Below are positions 1 to 9,732 of a stretch of DNA of 62,917 nt, piece after piece. Each line of letters opens with the position of its first letter. The first letter of the stretch is position 1. This stretch comes from DATLMR01 sp035634255 (GTDB lineage: Bacteria; Acidobacteriota; Blastocatellia; UBA7656), in NCBI GenBank assembly GCA_035634255.1, contig DASQDI010000100.1, positions 1-62,917 of the forward strand. Reading direction: 5' to 3'. A model generated the notes under the pieces. It ran no database searches. It saw nothing but the letters and a program-made list of their open reading frames with translations, and had not been told where the DNA came from. Made by a program: the position numbers and the translations under genes.

Positions 1-469
1 CTTGAAGCGCGACCGGTAACATGTGTGATGACTGCTGACCATACCAGAAGCGGTGGCTCCAGTCCGGCATATAGGAGGAGATAAAGCGCTGCCGCAATTC
101 AAACCACTGGTAGGCTTCATCACTCTCGATTGGTATTCCCCTTCTTTTATAATATTGCTCCTTCTCATCTCCCAACATCTCTACTAAGTTGTTGCGCAGC
201 CATTCTAAGCCCTTGAGGTTCTGTCTGATCTCAAGGCTAAGCAGGAGTCGCAGAGAACTGATCTGCTCTTGAATCTGTTTTCGCTGCTTCGCCTGCTCAC
301 GCCGCTCCCGATCCTGCGCCGCCAGTTCATTCAATTCATAGGCTTTCTGAGCCCCACGGTCTGCGCCTTTGAGCGCAGCATAAAATGTTATAGGGATCAC
401 GGCTAAAGCGGCAAAACCTTGAACGAGAGCAGCGATCACCTGAAGCAAGGCTATGGTGTTTTGATCCAT
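1..469 (-). CDS. Partial membrane-anchored coiled-coil protein of unknown function (3' end off window)
   Basis: Reading leftward from an ATG at 467-469 there is one open frame to the window edge (156 codons), preceded by a strong Shine-Dalgarno (AGGAGGT, 4 bases before the ATG). The protein starts MDQNTIALLQVIAALVQ, with one hydrophobic helix at about residues 5-32, followed by a charged, Q/E/R/K-rich segment (about 35-75) that looks like a coiled coil. A later part is rich in aromatic residues (WSHRFWYGQQ). I recognise no family; the layout resembles small DUF-type proteins with one membrane anchor. The DNA is clearly richer in A/T than the rest of the window, which hints at foreign origin (by eye, not computed). 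The stop codon and full length are not visible. Confidence 0.7.
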   Translation of the reverse strand, partial: MDQNTIALLQVIAALVQGFAALAVIPITFYAALKGADRGAQKAYELNELAAQDRERREQAKQRKQIQEQISSLRLLLSLEIRQNLKGLEWLRNNLVEMLGDEKEQYYKRRGIPIESDEAYQWFELRQRFISSYMPDWSHRFWYGQQSSHMLPVALQ

Positions 470-649
470 ACTACCTCCTGATGTTAAACGAAGCGTGTGA
501 ATAAATCGTCGGGATGGCAGAAACCAAATTATTCCTGCGCGTTTGGGGCTATGCTAAGAGGAATCAATCCCCAACACCCCGACCGCCGCCTGGAGATCGT
601 TCAGATAACGCCCGGTATTTGTCAGCCGTCCTATTGCAAGGGCGTGACT

Positions 650-2056
<1,407 letters not shown>

Positions 2057-2374
2057 ATGTCAGGTCCCGGCTTAAATAGTAAAGGTTCACGCGAACAGTA
2101 CGCAATGAGGCGGATTCGGGCGAGCCATCCGGCCGGCGGGGAGGTTTCGTAAGAAGAGGTGTCCGCTTTGAATGAACCGGGGCCGCGCCAGCTTCGTTAC
2201 GTTTTTATTGCGTGAGAGATCGACGACGATTCCGCTTTATTCAAAGGAGCTTACGGCCCGGCTCAGGTTGACGGATTCGTTGACAATATCGAAGCCCCTT
2301 TGTTAACCTTTTTCTTTGCTTTAATACCGCTGGCGACCTCTGTCTACAGGGATGATTTTTGGAGCGAATTTATC
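2057..2374. other. Divergent intergenic region between rarA and the Lol-like operon
   Basis: About 318 bases with no convincing gene. It must carry the promoters of rarA (leftward) and of the lipoprotein operon (rightward). A TTGACA hexamer sits at 2280-2285, but no good -10 lies at the matching distance, so I do not call a promoter. In-frame codons from 2300 to 2374 could extend the lipoprotein gene, but the extension would hide its signal peptide. Confidence 0.5.
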
Positions 2375-3388
2375 GTGAGAAAGTACGGACTCCTCGCCTC
2401 TCTTCTATTTATCGTGAGCTTGTTAGGGTCAGCTTGTGTCAGGAAAGTGACCATCCCGGAGGCCCTGCCGGTCTACCCCGCGATGTCGACGGAGGAGCTG
2501 GTCGGCCGCGTCAACTCCATGGGCGCCGTGGAGACGTTCGCCGGGCAGACGGTCTTCCACGTCCGGAACTACTTCACCGGGTCGGGCACCAAAGCGACGG
2601 AATACCCCGAGGCGGACGGGCAGATCCGCCTGAAGCGGCCCGGCAACGTCAGGATGCAGATCAAGATGCCCGTGGTCGGGTCGAAGGTGGCCGACATGGT
2701 GAGCGACGGGGAGCAGTTCCGCATCGCAATCTACTTCCCCGACGACAAGAGGCGGTTCATCAGGGGCAGCAACCTGAAGTCGCTCGAACAGATGGACGCG
2801 GCGGAGCTTCAGGAGACGAAAGACCCTCGCCTGAAAGAGGCCGGGGGGCTGGTCAACATAAGACCCCAACACTTCCTCGACGCCTTCTTCATCAAGCCCC
2901 TGAGCGTCGCCGACAGCGTCACGGTCTTCCGCGAAGAGTCCCGGCAGATCGAGCCGGACACGCGGGCGGGCAAGAGCGGCCGCAGGGTCGAGAAGCTCTA
3001 TTACGTTCTTTACGTGGTCGAGAGCAGCGGGGACGTCTACGGGGCGCTGCGCCGGAAATTCTGGTTCGACCGCACGCAGCCGGGCACGCCTCTGGTCCGC
3101 CAGCAGACCTTCGAGAATAACAATGGCAAGATCGCCAGCGACATATCTTATTCCGAATGGTTCACAGTCCCCGAGGCCAACAGGTCGTGGCCGAGGCGCA
3201 TAGAGATAGACCGGCGCGCCGACGGCTACAGGTTCTCCCTCTCCCTCGAAAGGGACTCGGTCGAGTTCAACACCGAACTGCCGGGGACGGCTTTCGTGCT
3301 CGAAAATACGGATAATCTCGAAGAGATCAACCTCGACGCGCCTCGCAAGGCTTCGCCCGCGCCCAACAACGCGCGGAAGAGGAAGTAG
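2375..3388 (+). CDS. Outer-membrane lipoprotein with LolA/LolB-like or DUF4292-like layout
   Basis: A probable lipoprotein at the head of a five-gene operon. I start it at GTG 2375, not at the upstream ATG 2300, because GGAG lies 10 bases before it and the product then begins with a clean signal peptide (MRKYGLLASLLFIVSLLGSAC) with a lipobox-like end at Cys21. The mature part (about 315 residues) alternates hydrophobic and polar residues as in the half-barrel LolA/LolB/LppX fold; it includes VETFAGQTVFHVRN, GQIRLKRPGNVRM and FRIAIYFPDDKRRFI, much like LolB and DUF4292 proteins. The next gene starts 21 bases after its stop. Fold and role are inferred from pattern and context; the lipoprotein call is firmer than the LolB analogy. 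Confidence 0.8.
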   Translation: MRKYGLLASLLFIVSLLGSACVRKVTIPEALPVYPAMSTEELVGRVNSMGAVETFAGQTVFHVRNYFTGSGTKATEYPEADGQIRLKRPGNVRMQIKMPVVGSKVADMVSDGEQFRIAIYFPDDKRRFIRGSNLKSLEQMDAAELQETKDPRLKEAGGLVNIRPQHFLDAFFIKPLSVADSVTVFREESRQIEPDTRAGKSGRRVEKLYYVLYVVESSGDVYGALRRKFWFDRTQPGTPLVRQQTFENNNGKIASDISYSEWFTVPEANRSWPRRIEIDRRADGYRFSLSLERDSVEFNTELPGTAFVLENTDNLEEINLDAPRKASPAPNNARKRK

Positions 3389-3409
3389 CGGCTTCCCCGA
3401 AGATAGAAG

Positions 3410-4588
3410 ATGGATAACCTTATAGCGGCAAACGTAAGACAGCGCCCGCTTCGAACAGCAATCAGCGTAATCGGAGTATCGCTCGGGGTGATACTCGTCG
3501 TGCTGACGGTCGGCCTCGCGCGCGGCGTGCAGCGCGACTCCGTGGAGCGGCAGACCAACGTGGACGCCGAACTGCGGATGCTCCCCCCCGGCAACATCTC
3601 TCAGACCTCGAACCCCCTGATGTTCCGCGCGGCCTACGCCAGCGCTCTTCTCAACGGGGTTCAGCCCACGGCCGAAGACCCCGACATAGAGCCGAAGCCT
3701 CCCATCCCCGGCGTCGCGGCCACGTCGCCCGTCGGCGAGATGATCCAGTCGAGCGGGGGCGGGATAGGGTTCGAGATGGTGGACGGGATCGATTACGACA
3801 GCTTCGTGAAGACCACGCAGCTCCGCATCGTCGAGGGCCGCGCGCTGGGGGACGGGCGCGCTCCGGGCTCCGAGTACGAGGCAATAATCGACCGGTATTA
3901 CGCCGAGAACAACAAGGGCGCGGACGGCCGCGAGGTGGGGCCGGGGAGCAGGATAACCGTGCTCGGCAACGAGTTCACGGTCGTCGGGGTCTACGAGCCG
4001 CCCATTCTCGGGCGGGTCAAAATCCCCCTCTACACGATGCAGCAGCTCTTCGGCGGCGCGGACAACTGCACGTTCGTGATGATAAAGACCGAGCGGGCGG
4101 AGATGTCGGAGCAGGTCAAGGAGACGATAGAGCGGTATTACCCCGGCAACCGCCTCATCTTCACGCGGGACCTGCCCGCGCTCTACTCGCAGAGCATCAC
4201 CGCGGTCGAGGTCTTTCTCGACGTAGTCATCGGCCTCTCGATGGTCATCAGCACGCTCGTGATACTGCTGGCCATGTACACCACGATCATCGAGCGCACG
4301 CGCGAGATCGGCATTCTTAAGAGCCTCGGCGCGTCGAAACGCTTCATCGTCATGTCCATCGAGAAGGAGGCGGCCCTGATCACCCTGATGGGCGTCCTGT
4401 TCGGGTTCATAGTGTCGGTCATCGGGAAGTACGGGATCGAGGGGTCGACCCGGCTGAAGATAGACATCCAGATGCAATGGCTCCTGATCGCCATGGGCAT
4501 CGCCCTGGCCGGGGGGCTGATAGGCGCGCTCTACCCCGCGATCCGGGCGGCCAACCTGGACCCGGTCGAGGCCATCAGTTACGAGTAA
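3410..4588 (+). CDS. ABC transporter permease, MacB/LolC-LolE type
   Basis: Inner-membrane permease of the MacB/FtsX superfamily, 392 residues. One helix lies near the N-terminus (about 14-38, after RQRPLRTAIS), then a periplasmic MacB_PCD-like domain (about 40-260), then three helices at about 262-286, 317-337 and 358-380. The segment ERTREIGILKSLGASKRFI, typical of the coupling loop of this family, lies between helices 2 and 3, and the C-terminus reads YPAIRAANLDPVEAISYE. Its neighbours are a LolD-type ATPase (20 bases downstream), a lipoprotein (21 bases upstream) and LolA, which favours lipoprotein release over macrolide export. One permease gene would imply a homodimer rather than a LolC/LolE pair. 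No TolC or MacA-like adaptor is present. Confidence 0.92.
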   Translation: MDNLIAANVRQRPLRTAISVIGVSLGVILVVLTVGLARGVQRDSVERQTNVDAELRMLPPGNISQTSNPLMFRAAYASALLNGVQPTAEDPDIEPKPPIPGVAATSPVGEMIQSSGGGIGFEMVDGIDYDSFVKTTQLRIVEGRALGDGRAPGSEYEAIIDRYYAENNKGADGREVGPGSRITVLGNEFTVVGVYEPPILGRVKIPLYTMQQLFGGADNCTFVMIKTERAEMSEQVKETIERYYPGNRLIFTRDLPALYSQSITAVEVFLDVVIGLSMVISTLVILLAMYTTIIERTREIGILKSLGASKRFIVMSIEKEAALITLMGVLFGFIVSVIGKYGIEGSTRLKIDIQMQWLLIAMGIALAGGLIGALYPAIRAANLDPVEAISYE

Positions 4589-4608
4589 CGGAATCGGCAA
4601 GCTCTATT

Positions 4609-5301
4609 ATGAAACCAATCCTTGAGATAAAAGATTTGAAGATGATCTACCACGTCGGCAAGGTCGACGTGCCCGCGCTCAGGGGCGTCAACATAACCGT
4701 CAACGAAGGCGAGTACGTGGCCATCATGGGGCCGTCCGGCTGCGGGAAGTCGACATTCCTCCATATCGTCGGAGGCATGTTGCAACCTACGTCCGGCAGG
4801 GTGATAATCGATGGAGAAGACTTGACGAAGATGAGCGACGGCGAGCGGACCGACCTTCGGAGGCGCAAAATCGGCTTCGTCTTCCAGAGGTTCAATCTCT
4901 TCCCGACGCTCACGGCCGAGGGCAACTTGAAACTTGCGGAGCGAATCTACTCTAATAGCTCGAACGGAGGCAACGCGGACCGGCGGCGGGAAGTGCTGAG
5001 GCTTCTCCAGCTCGAAAGTAAAATGGGCCACAAGCCCCTCGAACTGTCGGGCGGGGAGCAGCAGAGGGTGGCGATAGCGAGGGCCATCATAAATCGCCCC
5101 GCCATCCTGCTGGCCGACGAGCCCACCGGGAACCTCGACAGCGAAAACTCTCAGATCGTCCTAGATATGCTGCGAAATCTCAACGCCGAATTTCGACAGA
5201 CGATCATCATGATCACTCATAACCCGGAGGCCGCGAAGCTGGCCGACCGGATTATCGAGATGCGAGACGGTCACGTGGTGAGTTCGGGCGTGACGGTTTA
5301 G
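4609..5301 (+). CDS. ABC transporter ATP-binding protein, LolD/MacB type
   Basis: Cytoplasmic ATPase partner of the preceding permease, 230 residues from ATG 4609. The frame stays open further upstream, but that part lies inside the permease gene. It has Walker A GPSGCGKST at 41-49, the Q-loop at Gln93 (VFQRFNLFPTLT), the signature LSGGEQQ at 146-152, Walker B LLADEP at 167-172 with the D-loop GNLDSE, and the switch His in MITHNPEAAK. The start MKPILEIKDLKMIYHVGKVDV matches the LolD/MacB/FtsE class. It lies 20 bases after the permease stop and 11 before the next gene, so it is translationally linked. Confidence 0.94.
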   Translation: MKPILEIKDLKMIYHVGKVDVPALRGVNITVNEGEYVAIMGPSGCGKSTFLHIVGGMLQPTSGRVIIDGEDLTKMSDGERTDLRRRKIGFVFQRFNLFPTLTAEGNLKLAERIYSNSSNGGNADRRREVLRLLQLESKMGHKPLELSGGEQQRVAIARAIINRPAILLADEPTGNLDSENSQIVLDMLRNLNAEFRQTIIMITHNPEAAKLADRIIEMRDGHVVSSGVTV

Positions 5302-5312
5302 GAGAGCAGGCC

Positions 5313-5651
5313 GTGGGAATTCTGCTATCGACGCTCAAGAAGATCCTCTTCTGGTCGTACGAGAGGGGGAGCTGGCAATACGACATCCTCTGCGTGTTGA
5401 TCCTGGCCTTCATATTCTTCGGCCCGAACAGCGTCTTTCACAACCACCGGTCCAGCATGGCCGACGCGTCGAGGGCGGACTCCATATTCATCTCCCGGCA
5501 GGAGGTCGGGCAGGTCGACCCGGACCGGCTCGAACAGGAGATCGCGGCTCACCTCTCACAGAAGTTCGGTCACGGGGTCAAAGTCTCGCGCGTCAAACCC
5601 GTGTGGGATGGCTCGGGCAACATAGAAGGTTATGTCGCCTGGGAAGAGTAA
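5313..5651 (+). CDS. Small single-pass membrane protein of the Lol-like operon, function unknown
   Basis: 112 residues from GTG 5313, with GGAGAGCAGG just upstream. It starts with an amphipathic stretch (KKILFWSYERGSWQYDI), then one membrane helix (about 25-40, LCVLILAFIFFGP), then a soluble tail of about 65 residues with a putative alpha/beta pattern (DPDRLEQEIAAHLSQKFGH) ending in YVAWEE. I cannot name the family. It sits between the LolD-like ATPase (gap 11) and lolA (gap 75), so it probably belongs to the same machine. A periplasmic C-terminal domain that helps hand lipoproteins to LolA is possible but unproven. Confidence 0.8.
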   Translation: MGILLSTLKKILFWSYERGSWQYDILCVLILAFIFFGPNSVFHNHRSSMADASRADSIFISRQEVGQVDPDRLEQEIAAHLSQKFGHGVKVSRVKPVWDGSGNIEGYVAWEE

Positions 5652-5726
5652 ACGGACGGAGGCGCCGGCCCGGACGGCAGCGTGTTAGATTCACCGGCCG
5701 CCTAATAATAATCACGGAGTTCAAGG

Positions 5727-6413
5727 ATGAAGCGTTTTAGTATTTTCTTTTTAGTTATCGCCGCTCTGATCTCGCAGGTCTCGCCGGCCCCGGCCGGAGC
5801 CAACGGCCAGCTCGATCAGATTCTGGCCAACATGCAGAAGAACGCGCAGGGCATCAAGACCATTTACGCGAAGATGACTCAGGAGAAGCGCGACCCGGTA
5901 GTCGGCGGCAAGGAGATTTACAGGGGCGAGATTTTCCTGAAGCACGCAGGCCCCGGCAACGACAAGGTGCGGATCAATTACACGAGCCCGAGCAGGCAGT
6001 CCGTCAGCGTCATCGGGGACGAGATCGTGCTTTACCAGCCCAACATCAATCAGGCGATCATCACTTCGCGCAAGGCGCAGGCCGCGAAGAATCAGGAGTT
6101 CAGCTTCGTCGGCACGCCCTACAACTCGGTGCCCGAACTGAAGAACCGCTACAACATCGTCCTCAAAGGGCAGGAGCAGGTGGGGGGCGCGTCAACGGCG
6201 GTGCTTGAGCTTACGCCGAAGGGCGCTTCGGCGGCGCAAAAGCTGACCATGTGGGTCGATCAATCGACATGGTTCCCAGTCAAATATCAGGTCGTCGAAA
6301 AAAACGGCAACGTCTCCTCCTTCTCTCTGAGCGAGATCAGGAAGAATACAGCCATGGGAGACGGCCTGTTCAAGATCAAGTTCGCGGACGGCACGAAGTT
6401 CATCAGGCAGTAA
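5727..6413 (+). CDS. lolA: Outer membrane lipoprotein carrier protein LolA
   Basis: Periplasmic chaperone that carries lipoproteins from the inner-membrane ABC transporter to the outer membrane. 228 residues, with a signal peptide at about 1-25 (MKRFSIFFLVIAALISQVSP, cleavage near AGA). The mature part has the LolA pattern: LDQILANMQKNAQGIKTIYAKMTQEKRDPVV, a strand-rich RGEIFLKHAGPGNDKVRINYTSPSRQ, then VIGDEIVLYQPNINQAI, and a C-terminal LTMWVDQSTWFPVKYQVVEKNG strand pair. Length fits the family. It closes the operon beginning at 2375 and is followed by a strong hairpin. No LolB of the classical type is seen; the lipoprotein at 2375 may fill that place. Confidence 0.9.
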   Translation: MKRFSIFFLVIAALISQVSPAPAGANGQLDQILANMQKNAQGIKTIYAKMTQEKRDPVVGGKEIYRGEIFLKHAGPGNDKVRINYTSPSRQSVSVIGDEIVLYQPNINQAIITSRKAQAAKNQEFSFVGTPYNSVPELKNRYNIVLKGQEQVGGASTAVLELTPKGASAAQKLTMWVDQSTWFPVKYQVVEKNGNVSSFSLSEIRKNTAMGDGLFKIKFADGTKFIRQ

Positions 6414-6428
6414 GTTATGAAAGCTCGA

Positions 6429-6461
6429 CGGCGGGGCCATCATTGTGATGGCCCCGCCGTA
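6429..6461. terminator. Bidirectional terminator-like hairpin after lolA
   Basis: A perfect 15-bp inverted repeat (arms 6429-6443 and 6447-6461) with a 3-base loop lies between the convergent genes lolA and the J-domain gene. There is no long T-run on either side, so it may be only an mRNA-stabilising or Rho-assisted end. Confidence 0.75.
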
Positions 6462-6497
6462 CACTCGTCGAAAACCTCCTGAAACCTCTCCCGAATC

Positions 6498-7097
6498 TCA
6501 CCTCGAATAGAGCAGCAGGTAAAGCATAAACACCATCAGGCCGGTCACGATCCAGAAGACCGCCTCGTAGAGCACGACCCGGCTCTTCGGGTAGTCCGGC
6601 CTCTTCTTCCTGACGCGGTTGTTCCTCATCCCGAGCGCCGAATGCGCGAGCAACACGCCGAGCCCGAGCGCGCCGATCGAAAGCAGGCGGAGCGGCCAGA
6701 GAAAGAAGACCCACTGCATCTCAATCAGGCCGAGCAGGGGGAGCGCGATGCCGAAACAGGTCGCGGCCCCCATTATCAACCCCGCGTAGTCATCGTCCCC
6801 CACAGGGATGTTCAGGGAGCCCGCCCTGGACGCGGCCTCGGGGTCGAACGCCATCGACGAGCCGTAGGACGCGGCGGGCGGGGGCCTACGCTCGGAGTCG
6901 TACGCCTCGCGCGTGGTGGCGTCGCTCAGGATGTCGTGCGCCTCGTTGAGCGACTTCATCTCTTCTTCGCTCCCGCCCCCGTCCGGGTGCTTCTTGCGCG
7001 CCTCGTTGCGGTACGCCCTGTCTATCTCTTCCTTCGACGCGCCGGAGTCGATGCCGAGCACCTCGTAGTAGTCTTTGGTGGAGTCGAATTTGTTCAT
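6498..7097 (-). CDS. Membrane-anchored J-domain (DnaJ-like) co-chaperone
   Basis: 199 residues. A J-domain fills residues 8-68: YYEVLGIDSGASKEEIDRAYR, the HPD motif at 37-39, and a helix IV ending REAYDSER. The rest has a short linker and three or four hydrophobic helices (about 103-122, 126-150 and 172-196), so the J-domain is tethered to the cytoplasmic membrane and could recruit DnaK there. There is no zinc-finger or substrate-binding domain, so it is not DnaJ itself. It is a single gene convergent with lolA. The partner of the membrane part is unknown. Confidence 0.9.
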   Translation of the reverse strand: MNKFDSTKDYYEVLGIDSGASKEEIDRAYRNEARKKHPDGGGSEEEMKSLNEAHDILSDATTREAYDSERRPPPAASYGSSMAFDPEAASRAGSLNIPVGDDDYAGLIMGAATCFGIALPLLGLIEMQWVFFLWPLRLLSIGALGLGVLLAHSALGMRNNRVRKKRPDYPKSRVVLYEAVFWIVTGLMVFMLYLLLYSR

Positions 7098-7208
7098 ACC
7101 TGTTTCCGGCGATCATAATCTTATTTCGCCATTATGTTCAACACCCTCGGCGCGACGAGCCCGCGCGCCTGCTGCCGACCCCCGCCGAGTCATGCTATAT
7201 TCTGGTCT

Positions 7209-8699
7209 ATGTCATCGATACCGAAAGACGCGGCGGCGATCATCCTTCTTAAAGACCCCTCGGACCCGAAAGTCTTCTGGGTGAAACGGAACCCGAAGTT
7301 GATGTTCATGGGCGGCTTCCACGCCTTTCCGGGCGGGCAGCTCGATAAAGACGACCTCGCGGTAAGAGTGACCAACTGCCGGGGCGACGACGAAGCCGCG
7401 ATGCGCGCCTGCGCCGTCCGCGAGTTCTTTGAAGAGGCCGGGGTGCTTCTGGCCAAGGGGCCGAACCCTCCGACTCGGGAAGAGCTCGCAGAGATGAGGC
7501 GCTCTCTCTCGGAAAAGAAGAGGAGCTTCCGGCAGGTAATCGAGGAGAGCGGCCTTGAGATTGACGCCGAGGCCCTGCCGGGCGCGGGCCGATGGGTGAC
7601 GCCCCCGTTCGCGCCCAGGCGGTTCGACACGTGGTTCTTTCTGGCCTGGCTCCCCGATGGGCAGGAGGCTCTGGTCGAGGCGGGCGAGCTTGAGTCAGGC
7701 GAGTGGATTCGGCCCGCGGACGCGCTCGCGCTCTGGCAGAAGGGCGAGATCATCATGGCCCCCCCGACCCTCTTCATCATAATGACTCTGGCGGAGAACA
7801 CCGGGCGGCTCGACGAACTCCCGTCGGCCTTAACATCCATCCCTGAGGCGAGCCGGGGCATGGTGCGGCGCATAGAATTCCGGCCCGGCGTATTCCTATT
7901 CCCCGTCAGGACGCCGACCCTGCCTCCGGCCACGCACACGAACTGTTATATAATCGGGGGCCAGGAGCTTGTCGTCATCGACCCCGCCTCGCCTTACGAC
8001 GAGGAGCGGAAGGAGCTGGCGGCCTTCATCGACTCCCTTCTGGCCGAAGGGCGCAAGGTCCGGGAGATTCTCCTCACGCACCACCACCCCGACCACGTGG
8101 GAGGCGTAGACCACCTTCGCGCTCACCTGCGAGTACCCGTCGCGGCACACCGGCTCACCGCCGACCGCCTCGCGAACTCGGTCAGGGTAGACAGGCTCAT
8201 CGAAGACGGCGAGTTGATCGAGCTTGAGGGCGACCCCGGCTGGCGGCTCCGCGCGCTCCACACCCCCGGCCACACGCGCGGGCACCTCTGCTTCTACGAA
8301 GAGATCACCGGAGCGGTCATAACGGGCGACCTCGTGGTCGGGGTCGGGACGGTGGTGATCGACCCGCCCGAGGGCAATATGAAGCAGTATTTCGACTCGC
8401 TCCACAGGCTCCTATCGCTGCCGAAGCTCTCTTCGCTTTTCGGGGCGCACGGCCCGGCCATCGGCTCCGCCCGGAACAAGCTGGAAGAGTACATAGAACA
8501 CAGGACCCTGCGCGAGAATAAGATCCTCGACGCGATCAGGGCGGGCGCGGGTACTCCGATGGAGATTGTCGAAGCCGCCTACACGGACGTATCCCCGGCT
8601 CTCTACGGGCTCGCCGAGCGATCCACCCTCGCGCACCTCGAGAAGCTGGAAGAGGAATCACGGGTGAGCAATTCAAGGGGCCGATTCGTCGCCGTATGA
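7209..8699 (+). CDS. Fused NUDIX hydrolase and metallo-beta-lactamase-fold hydrolase
   Basis: 496 residues from ATG 7209 (start chosen because the NUDIX domain begins at once; the frame is open back to 7134). Residues 6-230 are a NUDIX domain of the NUDT19/RP2-like kind, with MGGFHAFPGGQLD and the NUDIX-box core REFFEEAG at 71-78. Residues 240-440 are a metallo-beta-lactamase fold with the HxHxDH site at 291-296 (HHHPDH), HTPGHTRGH and the metal Asp in TGDLVVG. A LACTB2-like winged-helix tail follows (EYIEHRTLRENKIL). A pyrophosphatase and a thioester or phosphodiester hydrolase in one chain suggests breakdown of a CoA-type or nucleotide-linked substrate; the substrate is unknown. Confidence 0.93.
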   Translation: MSSIPKDAAAIILLKDPSDPKVFWVKRNPKLMFMGGFHAFPGGQLDKDDLAVRVTNCRGDDEAAMRACAVREFFEEAGVLLAKGPNPPTREELAEMRRSLSEKKRSFRQVIEESGLEIDAEALPGAGRWVTPPFAPRRFDTWFFLAWLPDGQEALVEAGELESGEWIRPADALALWQKGEIIMAPPTLFIIMTLAENTGRLDELPSALTSIPEASRGMVRRIEFRPGVFLFPVRTPTLPPATHTNCYIIGGQELVVIDPASPYDEERKELAAFIDSLLAEGRKVREILLTHHHPDHVGGVDHLRAHLRVPVAAHRLTADRLANSVRVDRLIEDGELIELEGDPGWRLRALHTPGHTRGHLCFYEEITGAVITGDLVVGVGTVVIDPPEGNMKQYFDSLHRLLSLPKLSSLFGAHGPAIGSARNKLEEYIEHRTLRENKILDAIRAGAGTPMEIVEAAYTDVSPALYGLAERSTLAHLEKLEEESRVSNSRGRFVAV

Positions 8700-8793
8700 A
8701 CTAAGGCTGAGTCGACTCGGTCCCCAAGTGTCAACGAACGGGCGGCCCGCGTCGGCCGGCCGCCCTCGCGATTGAAACCCCGGACGTACGGCC

Positions 8794-9312
8794 TTGGACC
8801 GAATCATCATACCAGCCAACGCCCTCGTAGTGATGGTCGCCCCGGCGGGGTGCGGCAAGTCCACTTTCGCCGCCCGCCATTTCCTCCCGACCCAGATCGT
8901 CTCTTCGGACGACTGCCGCGCGCGCGTGTCGGACGACCCGGCCAATCAGGGCGTGTCGCGCCACGCCTTCGACCTGATGTACTTCACCATCAGAAAGCGC
9001 CTGCTGTTGAAGAGGCTGACCGTCGCCGACGCCACGAACCTCGAAAGCTTCGACCGCAGGGAGCTGATAAAGACCGCGCGCTGGTTCAATTTCAAAGCGG
9101 CCGCCCTGGTCCTCGACATCCCCCTTGAAGTCTGCCTCGAACGGAACGCGGCGAGGGAGCGGGTCGTCCCCGAAGAAGCCGTCAGGCTCCAGTTCGAGAA
9201 GTTCGAATCGAGTTTGAAATCGATCAGGCAGGAGGGGTTCAACTACGTCTTCATGCTGGACCGCGAAGCCGCCGACAAGGTGACGGTCGGGATCGGCCCC
9301 CCGAAATATTAG
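8794..9312 (+). CDS. P-loop kinase of the polynucleotide kinase 5'-kinase (AAA_33) type
   Basis: 172 residues from TTG 8794. Walker A APAGCGKST lies at 16-24, then SSDDCR at 37-42, a motif that in T4 Pnk and bacterial Pnkp kinase modules contacts the acceptor. VADATNLESFDRREL and a lid with RNAARERVVPEEAV follow. This is the kinase module alone, without the phosphatase and ligase modules of Pnkp. It could phosphorylate RNA/DNA 5' ends or a small molecule such as a sugar or nucleoside. It lies between a NUDIX gene and a small opposite-strand gene, which gives no clear hint. TTG is the only start that keeps the whole P-loop domain in frame. Confidence 0.85.
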   Translation: MDRIIIPANALVVMVAPAGCGKSTFAARHFLPTQIVSSDDCRARVSDDPANQGVSRHAFDLMYFTIRKRLLLKRLTVADATNLESFDRRELIKTARWFNFKAAALVLDIPLEVCLERNAARERVVPEEAVRLQFEKFESSLKSIRQEGFNYVFMLDREAADKVTVGIGPPKY

Positions 9313-9342
9313 AGGCTCGGGCGGGGCGGAGGCGGGAGGCCG

Positions 9343-9600
9343 TCAGGAGATGATCTTCAACCGCCTGAGAAACTTCAGGTCGTCCGAGGTGAACTCCTGC
9401 TCCTGCTCCCGCCCCTCGTCCTCCTGCTTCGCCTGCAGGTTCTCCACCGCGATGTTTGCCTGGAGCAGCAGGTAGACTTCGTAACCCGAGTCGCGAATCG
9501 ATTGCATTATCCCTTCTATCCTCTGCGAGCCGGTCACCGTCTCGTTGATCGCTTCGCCGAGCTCCTGTAACAAGCCTTTCACCTTTTCATTCACCTGCAC
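9343..9600 (-). CDS. Small hypothetical protein, 85 residues
   Basis: Starts at GTG 9600 with AGAGG shortly upstream. The product is helical and charged, without signal peptide or membrane segment (KVKGLLQELGEAINETVTG, then IQSIRDSGYEVYLLLQANI-like helices and an acidic EQEQEF tail). No family recognised. The coding case rests on codon usage, a good ribosome site, and compact fit between its neighbours (30 bases to the kinase gene stop, 132 to the PepSY gene). Confidence 0.65.
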   Translation of the reverse strand: MQVNEKVKGLLQELGEAINETVTGSQRIEGIMQSIRDSGYEVYLLLQANIAVENLQAKQEDEGREQEQEFTSDDLKFLRRLKIIS

Positions 9601-9732
9601 AACCTCTACTCGTCGATTTATTCGCTACCTTGATGCTATGTGATTGGGCCGCGCGATGTCAATTAACGCCGAAGGCGGACCGCCCCTGACATTTCATTCT
9701 CCCCGAGCGGGTATGGTATACGTCTTCATGAC

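Noticed and set aside
2280..2325. TTGACA-based promoter for the Lol-like operon
   Set aside because: The -35 hexamer is perfect, but no credible -10 lies 16-18 bases on.
2429..4600. Long minus-strand frame of about 720 codons over the lipoprotein and permease genes
   Set aside because: Antisense of two well-supported genes; no family motifs and a composition typical of GC-rich shadows.
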